Made by a program: the position numbers and the translations under genes. Below the pieces are notes generated by a model. The model ran no database searches, had not been told where the DNA came from, and was given only the letters and a program-made list of their open reading frames with translations. Of a stretch of DNA of 64,000 nt, positions 23,890-37,816 are shown piece after piece; within the stretch, counting starts at the first letter, position 1, and the number at the start of each line of letters is the position of its first letter. Location of the stretch: contig NC_134397.1 of NCBI RefSeq assembly GCF_050003625.1, positions 148,923,526 to 148,987,525 of the forward strand. The letters are read 5' to 3'. This DNA comes from Haematobia irritans. Taxonomy: Eukaryota > Arthropoda > Insecta > Diptera > Muscidae.

Positions 23890-26030
23890 ATTTCAATTTT
23901 TTATGTTTTGGGTTGATTTTTCAATTTTTTTGGGGTGGTCACGAATTAAAGTCCTTTTCGCTCTAGGACGCATATTTAAGGAGATATGGGCAAAAGAAGT
24001 TTTTCATATAAAAATTTCAATTTTTTTAGGTTTTGGGTGGATTTTTCAATTTTTTGGGGGTGGTCACGAATTAAAGTCCTTTTCGCTCTAGGACGCATAT
24101 TTAAGGAGATATGGGCAAAATAAGTTTTTCATATAAAAATTTCAATTTTTTAAGTTTTGGGTGAATTTTTCAATTTTTTGGGGGTGGTCACGAATTAAAG
24201 TCCTTTTCGCTCTAGGACGCATATTTAAGGAGATATGGGCAAAAGAATTGTTTCATATAAAAATTTAAATTTTTTTAGGTTTTGGGTGGATTTTTAAATT
24301 TTTTGGGGGTGGTCACGAATTAAAGTCCTTTTCGCTCTAGGACGCTTAGTTTAGGAGATATGGGCAAAAGAAGTTTTTCATATAAAAATTTCATTTTTTT
24401 AGGTTTTGGGTGGATTTTTCAATTTTTTGGGGGTGGTCACGAATTAAAGTCCTTTTCGCTCTAGGACGCATATTTAAGGAGATATGGGCAAAAGAAGTTT
24501 TTCATATAAAAATTTCAATTTTTTTTTAGGTTTTGGGTGGATTTTTCAATTTTTTTGGGGGTGGTCACGAATTAAAGTCCTTTTCGCTCTAGGACGCTTA
24601 GTTTAGGAGATATGGGCAAAAGAAGTTTTTCATATAAAAATTTCAATTTTTTTAGGTTTTGGGTGGATTTTTCAATTTTTTGGGGTGGTCACGAATTAAA
24701 GTCCTTTTCGCTCTAGGACGCATATTTAAGGAGATATGGGCAAAAGAAGTTTTTCATATAAAAATTTCAATTTTTTTAGGTTTTGGGTGGATTTTTCAAT
24801 TTTTTGGGGGTGGTCACGAATTAAAGTCCTTTTCGCTCTAGGACGCTTAGTTTAGGAGATATGGGCAAAAGAAGTTTTTCGTATAAAAATTTCAATTTTT
24901 TTAGGTTTTGGGTTGATTTTTCAATTGTTTGGGGGTGGTCACGAATTAAAGTCCTTTTCGCTCTAGGACGCATATTTAAGGAGATATGGGCAAAAGAAGT
25001 TTTTCATATAAAAATTTCAATTTTTTTAGGTTTTGGGTGAATTTTTCAATTTTTTGGGGGTGGTCACGAATTAAAGTCCTTTTCGCTCTAGGACGCATAT
25101 TTAAGGAGATATGGGCAAAAGAAGTTTTTCATATAAAATTTTCAATTTTTTAGGTTTTGGGTGGATTTTTCAATTTTTTGGGGGTGGTCACGAATTAAAG
25201 TCCTTTTCGCTCTAGGACGCATATTTAAGGAGATATGGGCAAAATAAGTTTTTCATATAAAAATTTCAATTTTTTAAGTTTTGGGTGAATTTTTCAATTT
25301 TTTGGGGGTGGTCACGAATTAAAGTCCTTTTCGCTCTAGGACGCATATTTAAGGAGATATGGGCAAAAGAAGTTTTTCATATAAAAATTTCAATTTTTTT
25401 AGGTTTTGGGTGGATTTTTCAATTTTTTGGGGGTGGTCACGAATTAAAGTCCTTTTCGCTCTAGGACGCTTAGTTTAGGAGATATGGGCAAAAGAAGTTT
25501 TTCATATAAAAATTTCATTTTTTTTTAGGTTTTGGGTGAATTTTTCAATTTTTTGGGGGTGGTCACGAATTAAAGTCCTTTTCGCTCTAGGACGCATATT
25601 TAAGGAGATATGGGCAAAAGAAGTTTTTCATATAAAAATTTCAATTTTTTTTTAGGTTTTGGGTGGATTTTTCAATTTTTTTGGGGGTGGTCACGAATTA
25701 AAGTCCTTTTCGCTCTAGGACGCTTAGTTTAGGAGATATGGGCAAAAGAAGTTTTTCATATAAAAATTTCAATTTTTTTAGGTTTTGGGTGGATTTTTCA
25801 ATTTTTTGGGGTGGTCACGAATTAAAGTCCTTTTCGCTCTAGGACGCATATTTAAGGAGATATGGGCAAAAGAAGTTTTTCATATAAAAATTTCAATTTT
25901 TTTAGGTTTTGGGTGGATTTTTCAATTTTTTGGGGGTGGTCACGAATTAAAGTCCTTTTCGCTCTAGGACGCTTAGTTTAGGAGATATGGGCAAAAGAAG
26001 TTTTTCGTATAAAAATTTCAATTTTTTTAG
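23890..26030 (+). repeat. Nine-monomer duplication, ~1,125-bp offset
   Basis: A block around 24,110-24,910 recurs around 25,235-26,035. Landmarks are the 'aaaataag' unit (taag at 24121 and 25245), a 'tttcattttttt' unit, a long-T unit with 'aatttttttgggggtgg', and two units beginning 'gggtggattttt' at 24661 and 25787. The two copies are joined by a 'cgtataaaaatttc...gggttgattttt' unit. Confidence 0.7.
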
Positions 26031-27479
26031 GTTTTGGGTTGATTTTTCAATTTTTTGGGGGTGGTCACGAATTAAAGTCCTTTTCGCTCTAGGACGCATA
26101 TTTAAGGAGATATGGGCAAAAGAAGTTTTTCATATAAAAATTTCAATTTTTTTACGTTTTTGGTGGATTTTTCAATTTTTTGGGGGTGGTCACGAATTAA
26201 AGTCCTTTTCGCTCTAGGACGCATATTTAAGGAGATATGGGCAAAAGAAGTTTTTCATATAAAAATTTCAATTTTTTTACGTTTTTGGTGGATTTTTCAA
26301 TTTTTTGGGGGTGGTCACGAATTAAAGTCCTTTTCGCTCTAGGACGCATATTTAAGGAGATATGGGCAAAAGAAGTTTTTCATATAAAAATTTCAATTTT
26401 TTTAGGTTTTGGGTGGATTTTTCAATTTTTTGGGGGTGGTCACGAATTAAAGTCCTTTTCGCTCTAGGACGCTTAGTTTAGGAGATATGGGCAAAAGAAG
26501 TTTTTCGTATAAAAATTTCAATTTTTTTAGGTTTTGAGTGGATTTTTCAATTTTTTGGGGGTGGTCACGAATTAAAGTCCTTTTCGCTCTAGGACGCATA
26601 TTTAAGGAGATATGGGCAAAAGAAGTTTTTCATATAAAAATTTCAATTATTTTAGGTTTTGGGTGAATTTTTCAATTTTTTGGGGGTGGTCACGAATTAA
26701 AGTCCTTTTCGCTCTAGGACGCTTAGTTTAGGAGATATGGGCAAAAGAAGTTTTTCATATAAAAATTTCATTTTTTTTTAGGTTTTGGGTGAATTTTTCA
26801 ATTTTTTGGGGGTGGTCACGAATTAAAGTCCTTTTCGCTCTAGGACGCATATTTAAGGAGATATGGGCAAAAGAAGTTTTTCATATAAAAAATTCAATTT
26901 TTTTAGGTTTTGGGTAGATTTTTCAATTTTTTGGGGTGGTCACGAATTAAAGTCCTTTTCGCTCTAGGACGCATATTTAAGGAGATATGGGCAAAAGAAG
27001 TTTTTCATATAAAAATTTCAATTTTTTTAGGTTTTGGGTGAATTTTTCAATTTTTTGGGGGTGGTCACGAATTAAAGTCCTTTTCGCTCTAGGACGCTTA
27101 GTTTAGGAGATATGGGCAAAAGAAGTTTTTCATATAAAAATTTCATTTTTTTAGGTTTTGGGTGAATTTTTCAATTTTTTGGGGGTGGTCACGAATTAAA
27201 GTCCTTTTCGCTCTAGGACGCATATTTAAGGAGATATGGGCAAAAGAAGTTTTTCATATAAAAATTTCAATTTTTTATGTTTTGGGTTGATTTTTCAATT
27301 TTTTTGGGGTGGTCACGAATTAAAGTCCTTTTCGCTCTAGGACGCATATTTAAGGAGATATGGGCAAAATAAGTTTTTCATATAAAAATTTCAATTTTTT
27401 TAAGTTTTGGGTGAATTTTTCAATTTTTTGGGGGTGGTCACGAATTAAAGTCCTTTTCGCTCTAGGACGCATATTTAAG

Positions 27480-28100
27480 GAGATATGGGCAAAATAAGTT
27501 TTTCATATAAAAATTTCAATTTTTTTAAGTTTTGAGTGAATTTTTCAATTTTTTGGGGGTGGTCACGAATTAAAGTCCTTTTCGCTCTAAGACGCTTAGT
27601 TTAGGAGATATGGGCAAAAGAAGTTTTTCATACAAAAATTTCAATTTTTTTAGGTTTTGGGTGAATTTTTCAATTTGTTGGGGGTGGTCACAAATTAAAG
27701 TCCTTTTCGATCTAGGACGCATATTTAAGGAGATATGGGCAAAAGAAGTTTTTCATATAAAAATTTCAATTTTTTTAGGTTTTGGGTGAATTTTTCAATT
27801 TTTTGGGGGTGGTCACGAATTAAAGTCCTTTTCGCTCTAGGACGCATATTTAAGGAGATATGGGCAAAAAAAGTTTTTCATATAAAAATTTCAATTTTTT
27901 TAAGTTTTGAGTGAATTTTTCAATTTTTTGGGGGTGGTCACGAATTAAAGTCCTTTTCGCTCTAAGACGCTTAGTTTAGGAGATATGGGCAAAAGAAGTT
28001 TTTCATACAAAAATTTCAATTTTTTTAGGTTTTGGGTGAATTTTTCAATTTGTTGGGGGTGGTCACAAATTAAAGTCCTTTTCGCTCTAGGACGCATATT
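27480..28100 (+). repeat. Three-monomer duplication, exactly 375 bp
   Basis: Three neighbouring units are duplicated in place. The rare variant 'ctctaagacgc' starts at 27585 and 27960, and the rare 'tttgttgggggtggtcacaa' starts at about 27677 and 28052, both 375 bp apart. The one clear difference I saw is 'cgatctagg' near 27709 in the first copy against 'cgctctagg' in the second. Confidence 0.85.
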
Positions 28101-28608
28101 TAAGGAGATATGGGCAAAAGAAGTTTTTCATATAAAAATTTCAATTTTTTTAGGTTTTGGGTGAATTTTTCAATTTTTTGGGGGTGGTCACGAATTAAAG
28201 TCCTTTTCGCTCTAGGACGCTTAGCTTAGGAGATATGGGCAAAAGAAGTTTTTCGTATAAAAAGTTCAATCTTTTTAGGTTTTGGGTGGATTTTTCAATT
28301 TTTTGGGGGTGGTCACGAATTAAAGTCCTTTTCGCTCTAGGACCCATATTTAAGGAGATATGGGCAAAAGAAGTTTTTCATATAAAAATTTCAATTTTTT
28401 TCGGTTTTGGGTGAATTTTTCAATTTTTTGGGGGTGGTCACGAATTAAAGTCCTTTTCGCTCTAGGACGCATATTTAAGGAGATATGGGAAAAAGAAGTT
28501 TTTCATACAAAAATTTCAATTTTTTTAGGTTTTGGGTGGATTTTTCAATTTTTTGGGGTGGTCACGAATTAAAGTCCTTTTCGCTCTAGGACGCATATTT
28601 AAGGAGAT

Positions 28609-28656
28609 ATCACGAATTAAAGTCCTTTTCGCTCTAGGACGCATATTTAAGGAGAT
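28609..28656 (+). repeat. Truncated monomer, 48 bp
   Basis: 'at' is joined to 'cacgaattaaag', deleting positions 3-79. What remains is the core and tail (80-125) with all three CpG sites, the dyad and the CENP-B-like motif. This is the first of nine such units. Confidence 0.92.
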
Positions 28657-30653
28657 ATGGGCAAAAGAAGTTTTTCATATAAAAATTTCAATTTTTTTAG
28701 GTTTTGGGTGGATTTTTCAATTTTTTGGGGTGGTCACGAATTAAAGTCCTTTTCGGTCTAGGACGCATATTTAAGGAGATATGGGCAAAAGAAGTTTTTC
28801 ATATAAAAATTTCAATTTTTTTAGGTTTTGGGTGAATTTTTCAATTTTTTGGGGGTGGTCACGAATTAAAGTCCTTTTCGCTCTAGGACGCTTAGTTTAG
28901 GAGATATGAGCAAAAGAAGTTTTTCATATAAAAATTTCATTTTTTTTAGGTTTTGGGTGAATTTTTCAATTTTTTGGGGGTGGTCACGAATTAAAGTCCT
29001 TTTCGCTCTAGGACGCATATTTAAGGAGATATGGGCAAAAGAAGTTTTTCATATAAAAATTTCAATTTTTTTAGGTTTTGGGTGAATTTTTCATTTTTTT
29101 GGGGGTGGTCACGAATTAAAGTCCTTTTCGCTCTAGGACGCGTATTTAAGGAGATATGGGCAAAAGAAGTTTTTCATATAAAAATTTCAATTTTTTTAGG
29201 TTTTGGGTGAATTTTTCAATTTTTTGGGGGTGGTCACGAATTAAAGTCCTTTTCGCTCTAGGACGCATATTTAAGGAGATATGGGCAAAAGAAGTTTTTC
29301 ATATAAAAATTTCAATTTTTTTAGGTTTTGGGTGAATTTTTCAATTTTTTGGGGGTGGTCACGAATTAAAGTCCTTTTCGCTCTAGGACGCATATTTAAG
29401 GAGATATGGGCAAAAGAAGTTTTTCATATAAAATTTTCAATTTTTTTAGGTTTTGGGTGGATTTTTCAATTTTTTGGGGGTGGTCACGAATTAAAGTCCT
29501 TTTCGCTCTAGGACGCATATTTAAGGAGATATGGGCGAAAGAAGTTTTTCATATAAAAATTTCAATTTTTTTAGGTTTTGGGTGAATTTTTCAATTTTTT
29601 GGGGGTGGTCACGAATTAAAGTCCTTTTCGCTCTAGGACGCTTAGTTTAGGAGATATGGGCAAAAGAAGTTTTTCATATAAAAATTTCATTTTTTTAGGT
29701 TTTGGGTGAATTTTTCAATTTTTTGGGGGTGGTCACGAATTAAAGTCCTTTTCGCTCTAGGACGCATATTTTAGGAGATATGGGCAAAATAAGTTTTTCA
29801 TATAAAAATTTCAATTTTTTTAAGTTTTGGGTGAATTTTTCAATTTTTTGGGGGGTGGTCACGAATTAAAGTCCTTTTCGCTCTAGGACGCATATTTAAG
29901 GAGATATGGGCAAAATAAGTTTTTCATATAAAAATTTCAATTTTTTTAGATTTTGGGTGAATTTTTCATTTTTTTGGGGGTGGTCACGAATTAAAGTCCT
30001 TTTCGCTCTAGGACGCGTATTTAAGGAGATATGGGCAAAAGAAGTTTTTCATATAAAAATTTCAATTTTTTTAGGTTTTGGGTGGATTTTTCAATTTTTT
30101 GGGGTGGTCACGAATTAAAGTCCTTTTCGGTCTAGGACGCATATTTAAGGAGATATGGGCAAAAGAAGTTTTTCATATAAAAATTTCAATTTTGTTAGGT
30201 TTTGGGTGAATTTTTCAATTTTTTGGGGGTGGTCACGAATTAAAGTCCTTTTCGCTCTAGGACGCTTAGTTTAGGAGATATGAGCAAAAGAAGTTTTTCA
30301 TATAAAAATTTCATTTTTTTTAGGTTTTGGGTGAATTTTTCAATTTTTTGGGGGTGGTCACGAATTAAAGTCCTTTTCGCTCTAGGACGCATATTTAAGG
30401 AGATATGGGCAAAAGAAGTTTTTCATATAAAAATTTCAATTTTTTTAGGTTTTGGGTGAATTTTTCAATTTTTTGGGGGTGGTCACGAATTAAAGTCCTT
30501 TTCGCTCTAGGACGCTTAGTTTAGGAGATATGGGCAAAAGAAGTTTTTCATATAAAAATTTCATTTTTTTAGGTTTTGGGTGATTTTTCCAATTTTTTGG
30601 GGGTGGTCACGAATTAAAGTCCTTTTCGCTCTAGGACGCATATTTAAGGAGAT

Positions 30654-30701
30654 ATCACGAATTAAAGTCCTTTTCGCTCTAGGACGCATATTTAAGGAGA
30701 T
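30654..30701 (+). repeat. Truncated monomer, 48 bp
   Basis: This unit has the same junction as at 28609, 2,045 bp later. It follows a unit with the variant 'gatttttccaatttttt'. Confidence 0.92.
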
Positions 30702-31949
30702 ATGGGCAAAAGAAGTTTTTCATATAAAAATTTCAATTTTTTTAGGTTTTGGGTGGATTTTTCAATTTTTTGGGGTGGTCACGAATTAAAGTCCTTTTCG
30801 GTCTAGGACGCATATTTAAGGAGATATGGGCAAAAGAAGTTTTTCATATAAAAATTTCAATTTTTTTAGGTTTTGGGTGAATTTTTCAATTTTTTGGGGG
30901 TGGTCACAAATTAAAGTCCTTTTCGCTGTAGGACGCATATTTAAGGAGATATGGGCAAAAGAAGTTTTTCATATAAAAATTTCAATTTTTTTAGGTTTTG
31001 GGTGGATTTTTCAATTTTTTGGGGGTGGTCACGAATTAAAGTCCTTTTCGCTCTAGGACGCATATTTAAGGAGATATGGGCAAAAGAAGTTTTTCATATA
31101 AAAATTTCAATTTTTTTAGATTTTGGGTGAATTTTTCATTTTTTTGGGGGTGGTCACGAATTAAAGTCCTTTTCGCTCTAGGACGCGTATTTAAGGAGAT
31201 ATGGGCAAAAGAAGTTTTTCATATAAATATTTCAATTTTTTTAGGTTTTGGGTGAATTTTTCAATTTTTTGGGGGTGGTCACGAATTAAAGTCCTTTTCG
31301 CTCTAGGACGCATATTTAAGGAGATATGGGCAAAAGAAGTTTTTCATATAAAAATTTCAATTTTTTTAGGTTTTGGGTGAATTTTTCAATTTTTTGGGGG
31401 TGGTCACGAATTAAAGTCCTTTTCGCTCTAGGACGCATATTTAAGGAGATATGGGCAAAAGAAGTTTTTCATATAAAATTTTCAATTTTTTTAGGTTTTG
31501 GGTGGATTTTTCAATTTTTTGGGGGTGGTCACGAATTAAAGTCCTTTTCGCTCTAGGACGCATATTTAAGGAGATATGGGCGAAAGAAGTTTTTCATATA
31601 AAAATTTCAATTTTTTTAGGTTTTGGGTGAATTTTTCAATTTTTTGGGGGTGGTCACGAATTAAAGTCCTTTTCGCTCTAGGACGCTTAGTTTAGGAGAT
31701 ATGGGCAAAAGAAGTTTTTCATATAAAAATTTCATTTTTTTAGGTTTTGGGTGAATTTTTCAATTTTTTGGGGGTGGTCACGAATTAAAGTCCTTTTCGC
31801 TCTAGGACGCATATTTTAGGAGATATGGGCAAAATAAGTTTTTCATATAAAAATTTCAATTTTTTTAAGTTTTGGGTGAATTTTTCAATTTTTTGGGGGT
31901 GGTCACGAATTAAAGTCCTTTTCGCTCTAGGACGCATATTTAAGGAGAT

Positions 31950-34900
31950 ATGGGCAAAATAAGTTTTTCATATAAAAATTTCAATTTTTTTAGATTTTGG
32001 GTGAATTTTTCATTTTTTTGGGGGTGGTCACGAATTAAAGTCCTTTTCGCTCTAGGACGCGTATTTAAGGAGATATGGGCAAAAGAAGTTTTTCATATAA
32101 AAATTTCAATTTTTTTAGGTTTTGGGTGAATTTTTCAATTTTTTGGGGGTGGTCACGAATTAAAGTCCTTTTCGCTCTAGGACGCATATTTAAGGAGATA
32201 TGGGCAAAAGAAGTTTTTCATATAAAAATTTCAATTTTTTTACGTTTTTGGTGGATTTTTCAATTTTTTGGGGGTGGTCACGAATTAAAGTCCTTTTCGC
32301 TCTAGGACGCATATTTAAGGAGATATGGGCAAAAGAAGTTTTTCATATAAAAATTTAAATTTTATTAGGTTTTGGGTGGATTTTTCAATTTTTTGGGGGT
32401 GGTCACGAATTAAAGTCCTTTTCGCTCTAGGACGCTTAGCTTAGGAGATATGGGCAAAAGAAGTTTTTCGTATAAAAATTTCAATTTTTTTTGGTTTTGG
32501 GTGGATTTTGCAATTTTTTGGGGGTGGTCACGAATTAAAGTCCTTTTCGCTCTAGGACGCATATTTAAGGAGATATGGGCAAAAGAAGTTTTTCATATAA
32601 AAATTTCAATTTTTTTAGGTTTTGTGTGAATTTTTCAATTTTTTGGGGGTGGTCACGAATTAAAGTCCTTTTCGCTCTAGGACGCATATTTAAGGAGATA
32701 TGGGAAAAAGAAGTTTTTCATACAAAAATTTCAATTTTTTTAGGTTTTGGGTGGATTTTTCAATTTTTTGGGGTGGTCACGAATTAAAGTCCTTTTCGCT
32801 CTAGGACGCATATTTAAGGAGATATGGGCAAAAGAAGTTTTTCATATAAAAATTTCAATTTTTTTAGGTTTTGGGTGGATTTTTCAATTTTTTGGGGTGG
32901 TCACGAATTAAAGTCCTTTTCGGTCTAGGGCGCATATTTAAGGAGATATGGGCAAAAGAAGTTTTTCATATAAAAATTTAATTTTTTTAGGTTTTGGGTG
33001 AATTTTTCAATTTTTTGGGGGTGGTCACGAATTAAAGCCCTTTTCGCTCAAGGACGCTTAGTTTAGGAGATATGGGCAAAAGAATGTTTTCATATAAAAA
33101 TTTCAATATTTTATGTTTTGGGTTGATTTTTCAATTTTTTTGGGGTGGTCACGAATTAAAGTCCTTTTCGCTCTAGGACGCATATTTAAGGAGATATGGG
33201 CAAAAGAAGTTTTTCATATACAAATTTCAATTTTTTTAGGTTTTGGGTGGATTTTTCAATTTTTTGGGGGTGGTCACGAATTAAAGTCCTTTTCGCTCTA
33301 GGACGCATATTTAAGGAGATATGGGCAAAATAAGTTTTTCATATAAAAATTTCAATTTTTTTAAGTTTTGGGTGAATTTTTCAATTTTTTGGGTGTGGTC
33401 ACGAATTAAAGTCCTTTTCGCTCTAGGACGCATATTTTAGGAGATATGGGCAAAATAAGTTTTTCATATAACAATTTCAATTTTTTTAAGTTTTGGGTGA
33501 ATTTTTCAATTTTTTGGGGGTGGTCACGAATTAAAGTCCTTTTCGCTCTAGGACGCTTAGTTTAGGAGATATGGGCAAAAGAAGTTTTTCATATAAAAAT
33601 TTCAATTTTTTTAGGTTTTGGGTGAATTTTTCAATTTTTTGGGGGTGGTCACAAATTAAAGTCCTTTTCGCTCTAGGACGCATATTTAAGGAGATATGGG
33701 CAAAAGAAGTTGTTCATATAAAAATTTCAATTTTTTTAGGTTTTGGGTGAATTTTTCAATTTTTTGGGGGTGGTCACGAATTAAAGTCCTTTTCGCTCTA
33801 GGACGCATATTTAAGGAGATATGGGCAAAAGAAGTTTTTCATATAAAAATTTCAATTTTTTTAGGTTTTGGGTGGATTTTTCAATTTTTCGGGGGTGGTA
33901 ACGAATTAAAGTCCTTTTCGCTCTAGGACGCATATTTAAGGAGATATGGGCAAAAGAAGTTTTTCATATAAAAATTTCAATTTTTTTAGGTTTTGGGTGG
34001 ATTTTTAAATTTTTTGGGGGTGGTCACGAATTAAAGTCCTTTTCGCTCTAGGACGCATATTTAAGGAGATATGGGCAAAAGAAGTTTTTCATATTAAAAT
34101 TTCAATTTTTTTAGGTTTTGGGTGGATTTTTCAATTTTTTGGGGGTGGTCACGAATTAAAGTCCTTTTCGCTCTAGGACGCATATTTAAGGAGATATACA
34201 AATTTCAATTTTTTTAGGTTTTGGGTGGATTTTTCAATTTTTTGAGGTGGTCACGAATTAAAGTCCTTTTCGCTCTAGGACGCATATTTAAGGAGATATG
34301 GGCAAAAGAAGTTTTTCATATAAAAATTTCAATTTTTTTAGGTTTTGGGTGGATTTTTCAATTTTTTGGGGGTGGTCACGAATTAAAGTCCTTTTCGCTC
34401 TAGGACGCATATTTAAGGAGATATGGGCAAAATAAGTTTTTCATATAAAAATTTCAATTTTTTTAAGTTTTGGGTGAATTTTTCAATTTTTTGGGGGTGG
34501 TCACGAATTAAAGTCCTTTTCGTTCTAGGACGCATAGTTAAGGAGATATGGGCAAAATAAGTTTTTCATATAAAAATTTCAATTTTTTTAAGTTTTGGAT
34601 GAATTTTTCAATTTTTTGGGGGTGGTCACAAATTAAAGTCCTTTTCGCTCTAGGACGCATATTTAAGGAGATATGGGCAAAAGAAGTTTTTCATATAAAA
34701 ATTTCAATTTTTTTAGGTTTTGGGTGAATTTTTCAATTTTTTGGGGGTGGTCACAAATTAAAGTCCTTTTCGCTCTAGGACGCATATTTAAGGAGATATG
34801 GGCAAAAGAAGTTTTTCATATAAAAATTTCAATTTTTTTAGGTTTTGGGTGAATTTTTCAATTTTTTGGGGGTGGTCACGAATTAAAGTCCTTTTCGCTC

Positions 34901-36400
34901 TAGGACGCATATTTAAGGAGATATGGGCAAAAGAAGTTTTTCATATAAAAATTTCCATTTTTTTAGGTTTTGGGTGAATTTTTCAATTTTTTGGGGGTGG
35001 TCACGAATTAAAGTCCTTTTCGCTCTAGGCCGCATATTTAAGGAGATATGGGCAAAAGAAGTTTTTCATATAAAATTTTCAATTTTTTTAGGTTTTGGGT
35101 GGATTTTTCAATTTTTTGGGGGTGGTCACGAATTAAAGTCCTTTTCGCTCTAGGACGCATATTTAAGGAGATATGGGCGAAAGAAGTTTTTCATATAAAA
35201 ATTTCAATTTTTTTAGGTTTTGGGTGAATTTTTCAATTTTTTGGGGGTGGTCACGAATTAAAGTCCTTTTCGCTCTAGGACGCTTAGTTTAGGAGATATG
35301 GGCAAAAGAAGTTTTTCATATAAAAATTACATTTTTTTAGGTTTTGGGTGAATTTTTCAATTTTTTGGGGGTGGTCACGAATTAAAGTCCTTTTCGCTCT
35401 AGGACGCATATTTAAGGAGATATGGGCAAAAGAAGTTTTTCATATAAAAATTTCAATTTTTTATGTTTTGGGTTGATTTTTCAATTTTTTTGGGGTGGTC
35501 ACGAATTAAAGTCCTTTTCGCTCTAGGACGCATATTTAAGGAGATATGGGCAAAAGAAGTTTTTCATATAAAAATTTCAATTTTTTTAGGTTTTGGGTGG
35601 ATTTTTCAATTTTTTGGGGGTGGTCACGAATTAAAGTCCTTTTCGCTCTAGGACGCATATTTTAGGAGATATGGGCAAAATAAGTTTTTCATATAAACAT
35701 TTCAATTTTTTTAAGTTTTGGGTGAATTTTTCAATTTTTTGGGGGTGGTCACGAATTAAAGTCCTTTTCGCTCTAGGACGCATATTTAAGGAGATATGGG
35801 CAAAATAAGTTTTTCATATAAAAATTTCAATTTTTTTAAGTTTTGGGTGGATTTTTCAATTTTTTGGGGGTGGTCACGAATTAAAGTCCTTTTCGCTCTA
35901 GGACGCATATTTTAGGAGATATGGGCAAAATAAGTTTTTCATATAAACATTTCAATTTTTTTAGGTTTTGGGTTAATTTTTCAATTTTTTGGGGGTGGTC
36001 ACAAATTAAAGTCCTTTTCGCTCTAGGACGCATATTTAAGGAGATATGGGCAAAAGAAGTTTTTCATATAAAAATTTCAATTTTTTTAGGTTTTGGGCGA
36101 ATTTTTCAATTTTTTGGGGGTTGTCACGAATTAAAGTCCTTTTCGCTCTAGGACGCATATTTAAGGAGATATGGGCAAAAGAAGTTTTTCATATAAAAAT
36201 TTCAATTTTTTTAGGTTTTGGGTGGATTTTTCAATTTTTCGGGGGTGGTAACGAATTAAAGTCCTTTTCGCTCTAGGACGCATATTTAAGGAGATATGGG
36301 CAAAAGAAGTTTTTCATATAAAAATTTCAATTTTTTTAGGTTTTGGGTGGATTTTTCAATTTTTTGGGGGTGGTCACGAATTAAAGTCCTTTTCGCTCTA
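31950..36400 (+). repeat. Long duplication, left copy (pairs with 42108-46655)
   Basis: This stretch matches 42,108-46,655. The offset is 10,158 bp up to about 32,900 and 10,255 bp afterwards. The 97-bp change is explained by two 48-bp truncated units present only in the right copy (42982 and 43154) plus one base. Shared landmarks are the 'atgggaaaaagaag' unit, the 'gcccttttcgctcaagg' unit, the 'ttgttcatat' unit, the 102-bp unit (34196 and 44451), 'cgttct' with 'catagttaag' tails, 'tttccattttt' and 'gggcgaaag'. Confidence 0.85.
34196..34297 (+). repeat. Truncated monomer, 102 bp
   Basis: 'gagat' is followed by 'atacaaatttc', so positions 3-24 are missing. The join falls in 'atat', which is present at both ends of the deleted piece. 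The G block reads 'gaggtgg', one base shorter than usual. The 'acaaat' shows descent from a 'catatacaaa' monomer. This is the first of nine such units. Confidence 0.92.
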
Positions 36401-37794
36401 GGACGCTTAGTTTAGGAGATATGGGCAAAAGAAGTTTTTCATATAAAAATTTCATTTTTTTAGGTTTTGGGTGAATTTTTCAATTTTTTGGGGGTGGTCA
36501 CGAATTAAAGTCCTTTTCGCTCTAGGACGCATATTTAAGGAGATATGGGCAAAAGAAGTTTTTCATATAAAAATTTCAATTTTTTATGTTTTGGGTTGAT
36601 TTTTCAATTTTTTTTGGGGTGGTCACGAATTAAAGTCCTTTTCGCTCTAGGACGCATATTTAAGGAGATATGGGCAAAAGAAGTTTTTCATATAAAAATT
36701 TCAATTTTTTTAGGTTTTGGGTGGATTTTTCAATTTTTTGGGGGTGGTCACGAATTAAAGTCCTTTTCGCTCTAGGACGCATATTTTAGGAGATATGGGC
36801 AAAATAAGTTTTTCATATAAACATTTCAATTTTTTTAAGTTTTGGGTGAATTTTTCAATTTTTTGGGGGTGGTCACGAATTAAAGTCCTTTTCGCTCTAG
36901 GACGCATATTTAAGGAGATATGGGCAAAATAAGTTTTTCATATAAAAATTTCAATTTTTTTAAGTTTTGGGTGGATTTTTCAATTTTTTGGGGGTGGTCA
37001 CGAATTAAAGTCCTTTTCGCTCTAGGACGCATATTTTAGGAGATATGGGCAAAATAAGTTTTTCATATAAACATTTCAATTTTTTTAGGTTTTGGGTTAA
37101 TTTTTCAATTTTTTGGGGGTGGTCACAAATTAAAGTCCTTTTCGCTCTAGGACGCATATTTAAGGAGATATGGGCAAAAGAAGTTTTTCATATAAAAATT
37201 TCAATTTTTTTAGGTTTTGGGCGAATTTTTCAATTTTTTGGGGGTTGTCACGAATTAAAGTCCTTTTCGCTCTAGGACGCATATTTAAGGAGATATGGGC
37301 AAAAGAAGTTTTTCATATAAAAATTTCAATTTTTTTAGGTTTTGGGTGGATTTTTCAATTTTTCGGGGGTGGTAACGAATTAAAGTCCTTTTCGCTCTAG
37401 GACGCATATTTAAGGAGATATGGGCAAAAGAAGTTTTTCATATAAAAATTTCAATTTTTTTAGGTTTTGGGTGGATTTTTCAATTTTTTGGGGGTGGTCA
37501 CGAATTAAAGTCCTTTTCGCTCTAGGACGCATATTTAAGGAGATATGGGCAAAAGAAGTTTTTCATATAAAAATTTCAATTTTTTTAGGTTTTGGGTGGA
37601 TTTTTCAATTTTTCGGGGGTGGTAACGAATTAAAGTCCTTTTCGGTCTAGGACGCATATTTAAGGAGATATGGGCAAAAGAAGTTTTTCATATAAAAATT
37701 TCAATTTTTTTAGGTTTTGGGTGAATTTTTCAATTTTTTGGGGGTGGTCACGAATTAAAGTCCTTTTCGCTCTAGGACGCTTAGTTTAGGAGAT

Positions 37795-37816
37795 ATGGAC
37801 GCATATTTTAGGAGAT
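37795..37816 (+). repeat. Micro-unit, 22 bp
   Basis: 'atgg' is joined directly to 'acgcatattttaggagat'. About 103 bp are missing and 'gg' is shared at the join. It marks the end of the first copy in the 2.0-2.1-kb repeat cluster. Confidence 0.92.

Larger units (their letters stand above)
28609..32105 (+). repeat. Higher-order repeat, ~2,045-bp offset
   Basis: Bases 28609-30060 recur at 30654-32105. Each copy starts with a 48-bp truncated unit and then carries a 'cggtctagg' unit (28754 and 30799), a 'ttcattttttt' unit, an 'aaaattttc' unit, a 'gggcgaaag' unit and 'catattttag' tails. Two monomers near 28,860-29,030 do not match. The sequence at 28,745-29,120 instead matches 30,119-30,490 at an offset of 1,374 bp, so two rearrangements overlap here. 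Confidence 0.75.
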
